64,000 nucleotides of DNA from JACCXG01 sp963785755 (lineage in GTDB: Bacteria; Acidobacteriota; Vicinamibacteria; Vicinamibacterales; 2-12-FULL-66-21): NCBI GenBank assembly GCA_963785755.1, contig CAWAXG010000031.1, positions 62,001 through 126,000 on the forward strand. Direction: 5' to 3'. The translations under genes and the position numbers were made by a program. This document shows positions 25,696-33,073 of the stretch, piece after piece; positions within the stretch are counted from its first letter, which is position 1, and each line of letters opens with the position of its first letter. The notes beneath the pieces were generated by a model. It saw only the letters and a program-made list of their open reading frames with translations, was not told where the DNA came from and searched no databases.

Positions 25696-25796
25696 ATGGA
25701 GGCCCCAAGTGCTCGGCGATCTGCGCCGATGACGCCGTCGAGTGCCCGCGCTGTGGAGTGGTCATCGCGAAAGCGTGGTGGGCACTCGGAAATTGA
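25696..25796 (+). pseudogene. small zinc-ribbon-like ORF, frame-interrupted near its start
   Basis: An AGGAGGAAGG site leads to ATG 25696, but the meaningful frame, KCSAICADDAVECPRCG then VVIAKAWWALGN, is one register away. C-x3-C and C-x2-C pairs suggest a metal ribbon of about 33 residues. A one-base gain or two-base loss in GGAGGCCCCAAG would join start and body. It may be a real small protein with an indel, or chance. Confidence 0.35.
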
Positions 25797-25823
25797 GACA
25801 ATCAGCACGATGAGTGTGATGCG

Positions 25824-26168
25824 ATGACGGTCGACGAATTCGTTCAGGCCAAAGTGTTCCCGCAGCATCGCGGCATCGTGAAGACGCTGCGGCAGCTGAT
25901 GCGTCAACATGCGCCCGGGACGACCGAGCTCATCACCTACGGCATCCTGGGCTTCAGGCGCGAGCGCATGATCGCGGTCATCAATCCGACGAAGAAGGGG
26001 ATTACCTTCGCGTTTTCCCGTGGCGCCTCCTTCGAGGACAAGTACGGGCTGCTCGAAGGCGTGGGCAAGGTGTCGAAGAACGTGCGGATGAGCGAGCTCG
26101 AGGATGTCAACAAGACCGCCCTGCGTTACTACATCAAGCAGGCGGTGGCGCTCGACGCGCGGCGCTGA
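25824..26168 (+). CDS. DUF1801 family protein
   Basis: The 114-residue protein has the DUF1801 (YdhG-like) pattern: HRGIVKTLRQLMRQHAPGTT, ELITYGILGFRRERMIAVIN, FAFSRGASFEDKYGLLEG and a terminal YYIKQAVALDA helix. These small alpha/beta proteins have an iron-chaperone-like fold. No activity can be assigned. Length is normal for the family. Confidence 0.85.
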   Translation: MTVDEFVQAKVFPQHRGIVKTLRQLMRQHAPGTTELITYGILGFRRERMIAVINPTKKGITFAFSRGASFEDKYGLLEGVGKVSKNVRMSELEDVNKTALRYYIKQAVALDARR

Positions 26169-26192
26169 GGCCGACCTGCCGCCCCGCCGCAT

Positions 26193-26285
26193 GTGATCGC
26201 CTATGGCGGCGCGGCACTCGTCCTGGGGTTGCTCGTGGGGCTGGTGCTCCGGACGACGGCGGTCGTCGTTTTGAAGTTGACTTGA
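26193..26285 (+). CDS. possible 30-residue hydrophobic peptide
   Basis: The GTG at 26193 opens IAYGGAALVLGLLVGLVLRT, then a short basic end and TGA at 26283-26285. It is a single membrane helix with no clear ribosome site. It could equally be the remnant of a longer N-terminal membrane anchor. Confidence 0.25.
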   Translation: MIAYGGAALVLGLLVGLVLRTTAVVVLKLT

Positions 26286-26325
26286 GCGTCGCCCCCCGAA
26301 CCTTTGAACTTTTTGAGACCGAGAG

Positions 26326-26904
26326 ATGACTTCCGTAAAAACGCTGACAACGAGTGAAGAGTCCCGAGCCGTCGATACCGTGGTGTTGGCCTTCGCCGCT
26401 GATCCCGTCGCGCGCTGGTCGTGGCCCGATTCGCATGTCTATCTCTCCAGCATGCCGGCCTTGACCAGGGCGTTCGGGGGGCGGGCGTTCGCGAGCGGGG
26501 GGGCGTATGCCACCGACGATTTCTCCGGGGCGGCACTGTGGCTGCCGCCGGGCGTTTCGCCGGACGAAGAGGCGCTGGACGCGATCATCGACCGGACGGT
26601 CGCGCCCGCGACACGCGCCGATGTGAACAGGATGTTCGAGCAGATGGCCAGCTATCATCCGAAGGAACCGCACTGGTATCTGCCGCTCATTGGCGTCGAT
26701 CCGGCGCATCAAGGCAAGGGGCACGGCGGCGCGCTGATGGCCTATGCGCTGCAGCGGTGCGATCGGGATCACCTGGCGGCCTACCTCGAATCGACCAATC
26801 CGCGGAACATCACGCTGTATCAGCGGCATGGCTTCGAGGCCCTCGGAACGATTCAGGTGGGATCGTCGCCGCCGCTCACGCCGATGCTGCGGAAGGCACG
26901 GTGA
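26326..26904 (+). CDS. GNAT acetyltransferase
   Basis: The 192-residue protein starts with VKTLTTSEESRAVDTVVLAF and has LPLIGVDPAHQGKGHGGALM (QGKGHG acetyl-CoA loop) and YLESTNPRNITLYQRHGFE. It is the usual single-domain GNAT with a longer N-terminal half, as in the puromycin-acetyltransferase-like subgroup. Substrate unknown. Confidence 0.85.
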   Translation: MTSVKTLTTSEESRAVDTVVLAFAADPVARWSWPDSHVYLSSMPALTRAFGGRAFASGGAYATDDFSGAALWLPPGVSPDEEALDAIIDRTVAPATRADVNRMFEQMASYHPKEPHWYLPLIGVDPAHQGKGHGGALMAYALQRCDRDHLAAYLESTNPRNITLYQRHGFEALGTIQVGSSPPLTPMLRKAR

Positions 26905-26941
26905 GTGGAGCAGAAGGACCAGAGTCAGGAGGCGCTCTTCG

Positions 26942-27526
26942 ATGTCGAGTGATGCACAGCGAGTGATGGATGCGGCGGTGAGGATCGCCGATGCGATTGG
27001 GAAGCGGGATGTCGGTGCGCTCGGGCGCGAGCTTGCTCCGGGGTTTCTCATGCGCACGCCAGGCGGAGACACCCGCGCTGCCGCGGCGTTCCTCGACGCC
27101 ATCAGCCAGATACCCGGCGAGATCGTGTTCGTGAAGCTCGTGGCGCTGAACGTCGACGTCAGCGGCGACGGCGCCCTGGCGACCGGCATGCAGCACGCGC
27201 AGGTGCGAATGGACGGACAGACGATCGACGACAAGCGCCCGTTCGTGGACTGGTTCGTGAAGCACGAGGGGGAATGGCGTCTGCGCCTCGCGGTCGACCT
27301 TCCGGCCGCGGCGGAGGAAGCGGCTGGAGCGCGCGCCTGCCTGACGCCCATGACCGTCTTGGGCGTTGCGATCTGGAGATTGCCGGCCGATGCCGGCAGC
27401 GCGACTCTCCGCGTTCGGCCGAGGCGCCGATCGGCGAGCGTGAATTGGAATCCTCACGAATCGCGGATCAACGCGGATCTTCAGCGGTCGTGCACGCCGG
27501 CCTTGCAGGCCGGCATCCCGAGGTGA
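26942..27526 (+). CDS. SnoaL/DUF4440-like NTF2-fold protein with repeat-derived C-terminus
   Basis: The first 120 residues form a small NTF2-like domain (DAAVRIADAIGKRDVGALGR, ELAPGFLMRTPGG, HEGEWRLRLAVDLP). From about residue 121 the sequence loses this character. The last 25 or so residues (from NPHESRINADLQ) are encoded by copy B of the dispersed repeat, which also supplies the stop. A frame slip near 27315 would end the protein as RLERAPA, the likely ancestral terminus. The CTCTTCG before the ATG gives no ribosome site. Confidence 0.6.
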   Translation: MSSDAQRVMDAAVRIADAIGKRDVGALGRELAPGFLMRTPGGDTRAAAAFLDAISQIPGEIVFVKLVALNVDVSGDGALATGMQHAQVRMDGQTIDDKRPFVDWFVKHEGEWRLRLAVDLPAAAEEAAGARACLTPMTVLGVAIWRLPADAGSATLRVRPRRRSASVNWNPHESRINADLQRSCTPALQAGIPR

Positions 27527-27755
27527 GGATCAGAGAGAAATCACAAGCCGCTGTTTGTCGGTGGTCGGCTTGTGATTTCTCTCTGATCCTCACCTCGGGC
27601 CGCGCGGAGCGCGGGCACGCCCGCGCGCGACGCCGCGGATCGGAACGCTCGCCCGATGTCAGGAATCCGCGGTACATCCGCGAAAATCTGCGACTCGTGA
27701 GTTCAACGCAGGAGGCTACGAGTCAGCTGATAATTCCAATTCGAATCCAAATGAG
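27456..27755 (+). repeat. structured dispersed repeat, copy B
   Basis: The element runs from AATCGCGGATCAACGCGGAT to a tail shared only with copy C (GAGTCAGCTGATAATTCCAA). The core hairpin has a near-perfect 30-bp arm pair at about 27520-27550 and 27568-27599 (GAGGTGAGGATCAG with CTGATCCTCACCTC). GCCGGCCTTGCAGGCCGGC and GCGCGGAGCGCGGGC palindromes are conserved. Confidence 0.9.
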
Positions 27756-27844
27756 AGCCAGCGTTTACACAGCCGGCAAGGCTCGTCGTCACGCTCCTGG
27801 TCGTCTGCTGCTGGGTTCTGTTCTTCTTCTCTCACTTTCAGGCG

Positions 27845-28391
27845 ATGCAACCGTGGGGCAGCGTCTGGTTCTTCCAGAGCGGAACCGGCCTGGCCACGTT
27901 CATCTGTATGCCCCTGGCGTTCCTGGCGCCTGTCGGGTTTCTTGCCGCCGGGTTGTGGAGGCGCCGCTGGGTCGATGTCGCGTTGGCTGTGCTGCTGACT
28001 CTCACCAATTGGGTCTCACTCAACGCTATCTCGGAAGTGGTGTGGACATTCCGCCGCCCCGCGGTCGAACGATGTGTGGAAGGGGCGCGCCCGCTGGTCG
28101 AACGCGATCAGGAAGGTAGAGAGCGAACAGGGACGCGGCCAGCGACGCTCGAGGAGCTGATACCGCGCTATCTCGCGGACATACCGAACACGGGACTGGG
28201 CGCATTTCCGGTGTTCGAATACACGACCGAGGACACGCATGGAGATGGTGAGCCCTGGTCGCTCCGCGTGCCGACATCACTGGGCATCGGTGAACTGGGA
28301 CATGCTGCTGTATCTTCCGAGCCAGCGCTACCCGCAGGACGGTTACGGCGGAAGGCTCGAGCGCGTGGGCGATTGGGCGGTACGTGCATGA
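27845..28391 (+). pseudogene. frame-interrupted membrane protein, function unknown
   Basis: From ATG 27845 there are two hydrophobic helices (about 17-38 and 41-60) and a soluble stretch with TRPATLEELIPRYLADIPNT and GEPWSLRVPTSLG. The natural continuation NWDMLLYLPSQRYPQDGYGG to RVGDWAVRA lies in the +1 frame and stops at 28389-28391. Losing one G from CTGGGC near 28282 joins them to a protein of about 181 residues. It is flanked on both sides by copies B and C of the repeat. Confidence 0.7.
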
Positions 28392-28476
28392 ATGAGACGA
28401 CGCGAGTCGACGGCCGACTTTGAGGCGCGTCGGCAGCGGAAGCTGAAATGGAGGCGAGCGTGGGCTGGGAATTCTA

Positions 28477-28770
28477 CGAATTGCGGATCAACGCGGATCT
28501 CCAGCGGTCGTGCACGCCGGCCTTGCAGGCCGGCATCCCGACGAGAGGATCCGAGAGAAATCACAAGCCGGTGTTAGTCGGCGGTCGGCTTGTGATTTCT
28601 CTCGGATCCTCACGTCGGGCCGCGCGGAGCGCGGGCACGCCCGCGCGCGACGCCGCGGATCTGAACGCTCGCCGATGTCAGAATCCGCGGATACATCCGC
28701 GAAAATCCGCGATTCGTTAGTTAACGTGGCGACAGGTGCGAGTCAGCTCATAATTCCAATTTGAATGCGA
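28477..28770 (+). repeat. structured dispersed repeat, copy C
   Basis: Same orientation and extent as copy B, about 1 kb away. The hairpin arms at about 28540-28570 and 28588-28616 differ from B at paired positions (GGATCCGAGAG with CTCTCGGATCC, against GATCAGAGAG with CTCTCTGATC), so pairing is kept. The tail CAGCTCATAATTCCAA matches copy B. Confidence 0.9.
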
Positions 28771-28830
28771 ACGAGTGCACGGCGTCAGTCCCTGCCACTG
28801 CAGTGACTTCGAGCGAATCCGCGTAGAGCC

Positions 28831-29110
28831 ATGCCACACACGCCGCGCCTCGAAATCGAGTACCTGCACCCAGTGCCGCTGGCTGCTGCGCGCCGCGTGG
28901 GTCGCGCAGGAGCTGCTCACGACATTCCAGGCCGAGCTCGGCGAAGTGGCGTTGATTCCGGGAACCGGTGGCGTCTTCGACGTGCGCCTCGACGACCGGC
29001 TGATCTGGTCGCGAAAGAGCGAAGGGCGCTTCGCGGAAATCAAGGAGCTCAAGCAGCGCGTCCGCGATATCGTGGCGCCCGAGCGCACCTTGGGTCATTC
29101 CGACACCTGA
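28831..29110 (+). pseudogene. SelT/SelW/SelH family (Rdx-type) protein, one-base frameshift
   Basis: The ATG at 28831 gives PRLEIEY. The continuation CTQCRWLLRAAWVAQELL, IPGTGGVFDVRLDDRLIWSR and FAEIKELKQRVRDIV is in the next frame and ends at 29110. Removing one C from GAGTACC at about 28863 gives EIEYCTQCRW, placing the redox C-T-Q-C motif at residues 12-15 as in the selenoprotein W-like thioredoxin fold (Cys form). The family is implicated in thiol redox. Length after repair is about 92 residues. Confidence 0.8.
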
Positions 29111-29143
29111 CGTGCGACGCTGTCGCGACCGAGGTCACGCGCG

Positions 29144-29416
29144 ATGTTGTTCATGGTGATCGAATACTTCCAGCCGGGCCGGGCCGCCGAGGTCTATCGG
29201 CGGTTCCGCGATCGCGGTCGCATGGCGCCGCCGGACGTCCGCTACGTCTCGAGCTGGGTCGATCTCGAGTTCCGGCGCTGTTTCCAGGTCATGGAAGCGG
29301 ACAGTGCCTCGTCGCTTCAGGAGTGGACGCGCCACTGGGAAGACCTCGTCTCGTTCGAGATCGTTCCCGTGCGGACGTCAGCTGAAGCCGCGGCGGCCAT
29401 CGAGCCGGAATTGTGA
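29144..29416 (+). CDS. DUF3303 family protein
   Basis: The 90-residue protein starts MLFMVIEYFQPGRAAEVYRR, continues VRYVSSWVDLEFRRCFQVME, and ends with W-x-x-H-W-E-D-L-V-S-F-E-I-V-P-V. This is the whole DUF3303 domain, a ferredoxin-like dimeric barrel of unknown function. The gene may be co-transcribed with the SelW-like gene 33 bases upstream. Confidence 0.9.
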   Translation: MLFMVIEYFQPGRAAEVYRRFRDRGRMAPPDVRYVSSWVDLEFRRCFQVMEADSASSLQEWTRHWEDLVSFEIVPVRTSAEAAAAIEPEL

Positions 29417-29519
29417 GCGCGTCTGTCTCGTCATCCTACGCCGTAGCTCAACCGTAAGAAGCCGCTGAGTTGAAGTCCCTTCCCGCTTGGCTCGATAGGC
29501 GGAAGAGGAGGCTTTACCC

Positions 29520-30134
29520 GTGTACGCGAACCCTTTGCACCATGCTCGAGTGATGGGCGGAATCCGGTTGAGCGAAGTTGCCGCCCGGACCTGCCTGAGT
29601 CCTCGAATCGTCCGGCTCATCGATAGCGGGGAATTCGATCGGTTGCCCGGAGGGCTCTACGCCCGCTCGTACGTCCGCGCGTTTGCCGACGTGGTCGGCC
29701 TGAACCCGGAATCCGCGGTCCGCGAACTGTCGGAGCGTCTTCCGCCGGATGAGGACCCGATGCCGGCTTTGCGAGAAAGCGCGCGCGGCTATCTGTCGCC
29801 GTGGGTCGCCGAGATTTCGAAATGGAACGAGCGCGCGAAAGCCTCGCTCGCCGCCCGGTTGACGCGGCCTTCATCGCAGCCCCACCCGAGCCACCAGTCG
29901 AAGCGATTTGCCGCGGCTGGCGTGGATGTCGGCATCCTGCTCGTGTTCTACGTCGGCCTGCTGTGGCTGACGGCCTGGATCGCCGGGGTCGATCTTCGGA
30001 CCGCTCTCGAGGTCGGCGGCGTCGAAGTCGCGGCATTGTGGACGATCGTCGTGCTCCTGTACTTCGTGATCCTCGGTCGCCTCGGCGGCATGACCGCCGG
30101 GTCGCTGGTGTGCAAGGAGGCGAACCGAAGGTAG
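29520..30134 (+). CDS. RodZ-like helix-turn-helix protein fused to an RDD membrane domain
   Basis: The 204-residue protein has an N-terminal HTH_25 domain (RLSEVAARTCLSPRIVRLID, GEFDRLPGGLYARSYVRAFA, about 8-70) like RodZ and cytoskeletal HTH proteins. A linker of about 45 residues follows. The C-terminal RDD-type membrane region (KRFAAAGVDVGILLVFYVGL, two to three helices, ending GMTAGSLVCKEANRR) completes it. The GTG at 29520 follows a GAGGAGG site. The leader 29417-29519 has TTCCCGC and GCGGAAG segments that could pair, but no known riboswitch was recognised. Confidence 0.75.
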   Translation: MYANPLHHARVMGGIRLSEVAARTCLSPRIVRLIDSGEFDRLPGGLYARSYVRAFADVVGLNPESAVRELSERLPPDEDPMPALRESARGYLSPWVAEISKWNERAKASLAARLTRPSSQPHPSHQSKRFAAAGVDVGILLVFYVGLLWLTAWIAGVDLRTALEVGGVEVAALWTIVVLLYFVILGRLGGMTAGSLVCKEANRR

Positions 30135-30235
30135 GCGGCGCGACAATCTCTCGTAGCGTTCGACCGCAGGAGAAGGAATGCCGGGTAGCCGGAGCCTTGG
30201 CGAAGGAGGAAGCCGGAAGCCTTTTTAGCCCCCGC

Positions 30236-30290
30236 AGAAGCACGAGCACGTGAGCACCCAGCACGTTGCACGCAGCACGTGGCTTGACAC
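30236..30290. repeat. short GCACGTGAGCACC word array
   Basis: GCACGAGCACGTGAGCACCC and AGCACGTTGCACGCAGCACG belong to the same word family as 21541-21697. They are followed by a TTGACA hexamer at about 30286, which could be a -35 element for the next gene although no good -10 was seen. Confidence 0.6.
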
Positions 30291-30367
30291 TCCCCTCCCG
30301 TCATCGCACGATCGTCCTGCTGCCTGACGTGGCGTGCCAGCGCCTGATGACGGGAAGCAGGTGGCCA

Positions 30368-30775
30368 ATGGGTTTCATTCGCGCGCTGCCGGGTCTGGTG
30401 CTCGTGCTGCTGCTCCAGGCGTGCAGCGATCCGCTCGCCACGCTCGGCCCTACGCCACCAGGCGAGGGCATCACAATCTACATCCACGCCAGCTTCATCG
30501 GCTCGTCGCAGGCGCTCAACGTGGACGTCAGCGACCTCGAGAAAGTGGAAGGTCCCTGTACGCACTTTGGCGAAGGAGAGGAGCCGACCTGGAGCGACTG
30601 CATCTCGTCGATCCGCGTCGAGGAGGGGTGGTCGGCGACGCTCTATCGCGATGACGACTTCAAGGGGGAGAGCGTGACGATCACCCAGAGCGCGGTGGAT
30701 CTCCGCGAGCTGCGCGGGCCGTGCGACGGCAGCTTCAACGACTGCGTGTCGTCGATCAGGGTAAGACGGCCTTGA
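30368..30775 (+). CDS. lipoprotein with beta/gamma-crystallin-like repeat
   Basis: The 135-residue protein has a lipoprotein signal (LPGLVLVLLLQAC, Cys about residue 19). Two related strands follow: ITIYIHASFIGSSQALNVDV and ATLYRDDDFKGESVTI, each followed by an S-D/N-D-C-x-S-S-I-R-V end. The Y-x-D-x-x-F-x-G-x-S pattern is the beta/gamma-crystallin or peptidase-inhibitor I36 motif, often calcium-binding. The ATG at 30368 places the lipobox correctly. An in-frame ATG at 30347 is also possible. Confidence 0.65.
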   Translation: MGFIRALPGLVLVLLLQACSDPLATLGPTPPGEGITIYIHASFIGSSQALNVDVSDLEKVEGPCTHFGEGEEPTWSDCISSIRVEEGWSATLYRDDDFKGESVTITQSAVDLRELRGPCDGSFNDCVSSIRVRRP

Positions 30776-30777
30776 TG

Positions 30778-30892
30778 TAGCAAGTGGCAAGTAAGAAGGA
30801 CAACGGAAGTACAACGGAACGAAGTGGCGTTGGTCCTCGGACGTTCGGTTGTACTTCCGTTGTACTTGTGCCTTGTAACTTGACTAAGTACA
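30778..30892. repeat. GTACAACGGAAG inverted word array in a convergent gap
   Basis: The left arm, CAAGT-type words then GGAAGTACAACGGAACG (about 30781-30822), pairs with CGTTCGGTTGTACTTCC and following words (about 30842-30882). Pairing is almost perfect over more than 20 bp and continues imperfectly outward. It separates the crystallin-like gene from the next gene on the opposite strand and probably acts as a two-way terminator. Confidence 0.8.
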
Positions 30893-31333
30893 ACCTGCGC
30901 GATGAGGCTGAACGGTCACTGAGATCGTGATCGTTCTCTCGTCCGACGGATTCCGCACGACGATTCGCGTCCGCGCGCCGTGGGGCTGCAGTGCGTTGCC
31001 GAACTGCTGGACCCCAGCGGGCCGAGCGGTCAACGTCGATTCATAGAACGTCTGGCAGCTATCCCCGGCGGCCGGCAGGCAATTCGGGTCGATCTGGCGC
31101 AGATGGATCGGAGCATCGACCTGCTCGATCCTGAAGGTCAAATCGATCTGTGTCGTGGACGATGGCGTGTCGGCATCGATGAAGCGGAATTCTCCCGGCC
31201 CGAGACTGGTCGTGAAGGTGGCCGAAGGCGCTGTCGGACCGGCCGTCGTCGGGCAGCACGCCGCAGCCAGCAGCGCCGCCGCGCATGCGAGCCCGCCAGT
31301 CGCGATCCTGCGTATGTCGAACAGGCTGGTCAT
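30884..31333 (-). CDS. exported or lipoprotein of unknown function
   Basis: The 149-residue protein has a signal with AALLAAACC (lipobox-like Cys about residues 26-27), then a Thr/Pro-rich linker. A beta-rich domain follows (GPGEFRFIDADTPSSTTQ, DLTFRIEQVDAPIHLRQ). Cys residues at D-P-N-C and D-S-C may form a disulfide. It ends TVQPHRAGCT. No family was identified. Confidence 0.6.
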   Translation of the reverse strand: MTSLFDIRRIATGGLACAAALLAAACCPTTAGPTAPSATFTTSLGPGEFRFIDADTPSSTTQIDLTFRIEQVDAPIHLRQIDPNCLPAAGDSCQTFYESTLTARPAGVQQFGNALQPHGARTRIVVRNPSDERTITISVTVQPHRAGCT

Positions 31334-31475
31334 GGTTGTGTCTTTTCGAATGTCCTCCTCTTCCGTGTCAGGCGCGAACGGGCGGCAGATCGGCTCACCT
31401 CGCCCGGGTTCCAGGGCAGGCTGCTAAGCTACAGGTGTGGACCAAGGGGCAGGGCGCCACACGTGAGGACCGATC

Positions 31476-32015
31476 ATGAGGACAGTTGCCGACATGCTGA
31501 GACGTACGCCACCCGACCGAACCGAAGCAGCCGAGTATTACTTCACATACATCAACCAGGTCGACCGTGACGTCGACGTGTGCCGCATTCTGGAGGATCA
31601 GCTCGAGCAGACGGTCGCCGCGATGCGCGCCATCCCGGACGAACGATCGCTCCACCGCTACGCGCCGGACAAATGGAGCATCCGCGAGGTCCTGAACCAC
31701 CTGAGCGACACGGAACGGGTGTTCGCGTTCCGGGCGTTCTGGTTCGCGCACGGCTTCGACAGCCCGCTCCCGAGCTTCGATCAGGACATCGCCGTGACGA
31801 CCTCTGCCGCGGACGAACGGTCATGGGCGAGCCACATCGACGAATTTCGCGCCGTGCGGGGCGCGACGCTGACCTTGTTCCAGAACCTTCCCGACGATGC
31901 GTGGCCGCGACGCGGGATCGCGAGCGGAAACACGGTGTCGGTTCGCGCGCTCGCCTACATTTCGGCCGGCCACGTGACGCATCACCTCAGAATCCTGCGG
32001 GATCTCTATCTGTAG
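31476..32015 (+). CDS. DinB superfamily protein
   Basis: The 179-residue protein is a four-helix DinB_2 protein with the metal-ligand positions kept: His in VLNHLSDTERVFAFR and the H-x-x-x-H pair in SAGHVTHHLRIL. W-S-I-R-E-V before the first His is typical. DinB-type proteins are metal-dependent and include thiol transferases (bacillithiol, mycothiol). The substrate is unknown. The start at ATG 31476 gives a standard-length protein. Confidence 0.85.
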   Translation: MRTVADMLRRTPPDRTEAAEYYFTYINQVDRDVDVCRILEDQLEQTVAAMRAIPDERSLHRYAPDKWSIREVLNHLSDTERVFAFRAFWFAHGFDSPLPSFDQDIAVTTSAADERSWASHIDEFRAVRGATLTLFQNLPDDAWPRRGIASGNTVSVRALAYISAGHVTHHLRILRDLYL

Positions 32016-32035
32016 AATGGGTGCTCAAAAACGCA

Positions 32036-32214
32036 CCAGCAAAAACTTCCAACTCCCAACCTCCAATTCCCAAGACGCTCAAGGCCGATCGACCGAGAGA
32101 TTTTTGGGAGTTGCCCGCCGCCGCTCGTCGGTGCAATCGCGGTCGACGAGCTCCGGCGAGGCCGAGCCGTAGCGCGCGGGCAATCGGTGCGCGCGGAGGC
32201 GGGGAGATTGGAAG
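32036..32214. repeat. CTTCCAACTCCCAA word array
   Basis: ACTTCCAACTCCCAACCTCC at the start pairs loosely with GGGAGTTG (about 32105) and GATTGGAAGTTGACC at the end. Similar words occur at 543-562 and near 42899-42930. The middle is GC-rich without a gene. Confidence 0.5.
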
Positions 32215-32922
32215 TTGACCCATTCATTGGATCCTCGAGCCCGAATGTTCACCCTCGATGACATCGTGCCGTGGGGGCGCTCGTTCGACGAATACCGGCG
32301 GATGTTTGCGCTGACAGACGCGGAGCTCGCGCTCGCCATCGTCGGCTGCGCCGACGGCCCGGCGAGCTTCAATGCCGAGGCGACGCGCCGCGGCGCACGC
32401 GTGGTGTCATGCGATCCGATTTATCGATGGGAGACGGCGCAGGTGGCGGATCGCATCGCCGCAACCTATGACCAGGTTCTCGAGCAGACCAGGCGCAATG
32501 CCGCGGACTTCGTGTGGACGGCGATCCCGTCGGTCGAGGAGCTGGGCCGGATCCGGATGGACGCGATGCGGGTGTTCCTGGACGACTACGACGCCGGCAA
32601 GCGGGACGGCCGCTATGTCGAGGCCGCGCTGCCGGCGCTTCCGTTTCCGGACGCCGTGTTCGATCTCGCGTTGTGCTCGCATTTGCTTTTCCTCTACACG
32701 CAGCACCTGGACGAGGCGTTCCACCTGGCCGCGCTCTGCGAGATGTGCCGCGTGGCCGCCGAGGTCCGAGTGTTCCCCCTGATCGCGCTCGGCGGGCAGC
32801 GGTCGGCTCACGTGGATCCCTGCGTCGCGGGGTTGCGCGCTGCCGGTTATGAGGTCTCGATCGATCGCGTGGCGTACGAGTTTCAGCGCGGGGGCGATCA
32901 GATGCTGCGTGTCCGGAGATGA
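32215..32922 (+). CDS. SAM-methyltransferase-like protein
   Basis: The 235-residue protein (225 if ATG 32245 is used) has a degenerate Rossmann core. ALAIVGCADGPASFNAEATR stands in place of motif I and VVSCDPIY supplies the acidic strand end. LPFPDAVFDLALCSHLLFLY resembles motif IV-V of class I methyltransferases. The glycine-rich loop is altered, so activity is uncertain. RMFALTDAEL at the N-terminus is a recurring feature of this poorly studied group. Confidence 0.65.
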   Translation: MTHSLDPRARMFTLDDIVPWGRSFDEYRRMFALTDAELALAIVGCADGPASFNAEATRRGARVVSCDPIYRWETAQVADRIAATYDQVLEQTRRNAADFVWTAIPSVEELGRIRMDAMRVFLDDYDAGKRDGRYVEAALPALPFPDAVFDLALCSHLLFLYTQHLDEAFHLAALCEMCRVAAEVRVFPLIALGGQRSAHVDPCVAGLRAAGYEVSIDRVAYEFQRGGDQMLRVRR

Positions 32923-32929
32923 GGGCGGG

Positions 32930-33062
32930 AGGACGGTTCAGGTTCACAGGGAGGACGGGAGGACGGGAGGTCTACAACTTATTTGATCCTCCCTTACTCC
33001 CTGTAGACCTGCCGATTGGACTCCCGTAACTCCGTCAACTAGACTCCTTCCACTCCTTCTCG
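32930..33062. repeat. GGGAGGACGGGAGG array with hairpin
   Basis: GGGAGGACGGGAGGACGGGA is followed by GGTCTACAACTTATTTGATC, then CTCCCTGTAGACC and CTCCCGTAACTCC. AGGTCTACA and TGTAGACCT form an inverted repeat, and the GGGAG words pair with CTCCC words downstream. It ends just before the next gene. Confidence 0.65.
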
Positions 33063-33073
33063 ATCAGAGAGCC

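Noticed and set aside
12960..28870. Programmed +1 frameshifting at GAGTACC
   Set aside because: The same heptamer is read without a shift in yaeQ (near 4870) and in the gene at 35578, and no stimulatory structure is evident. Indel error or mutation is simpler.
29417..29519. Possible riboswitch before the HTH-RDD gene
   Set aside because: There is some pairing potential (TTCCCGC with GCGGAAG), but no known aptamer core could be matched.
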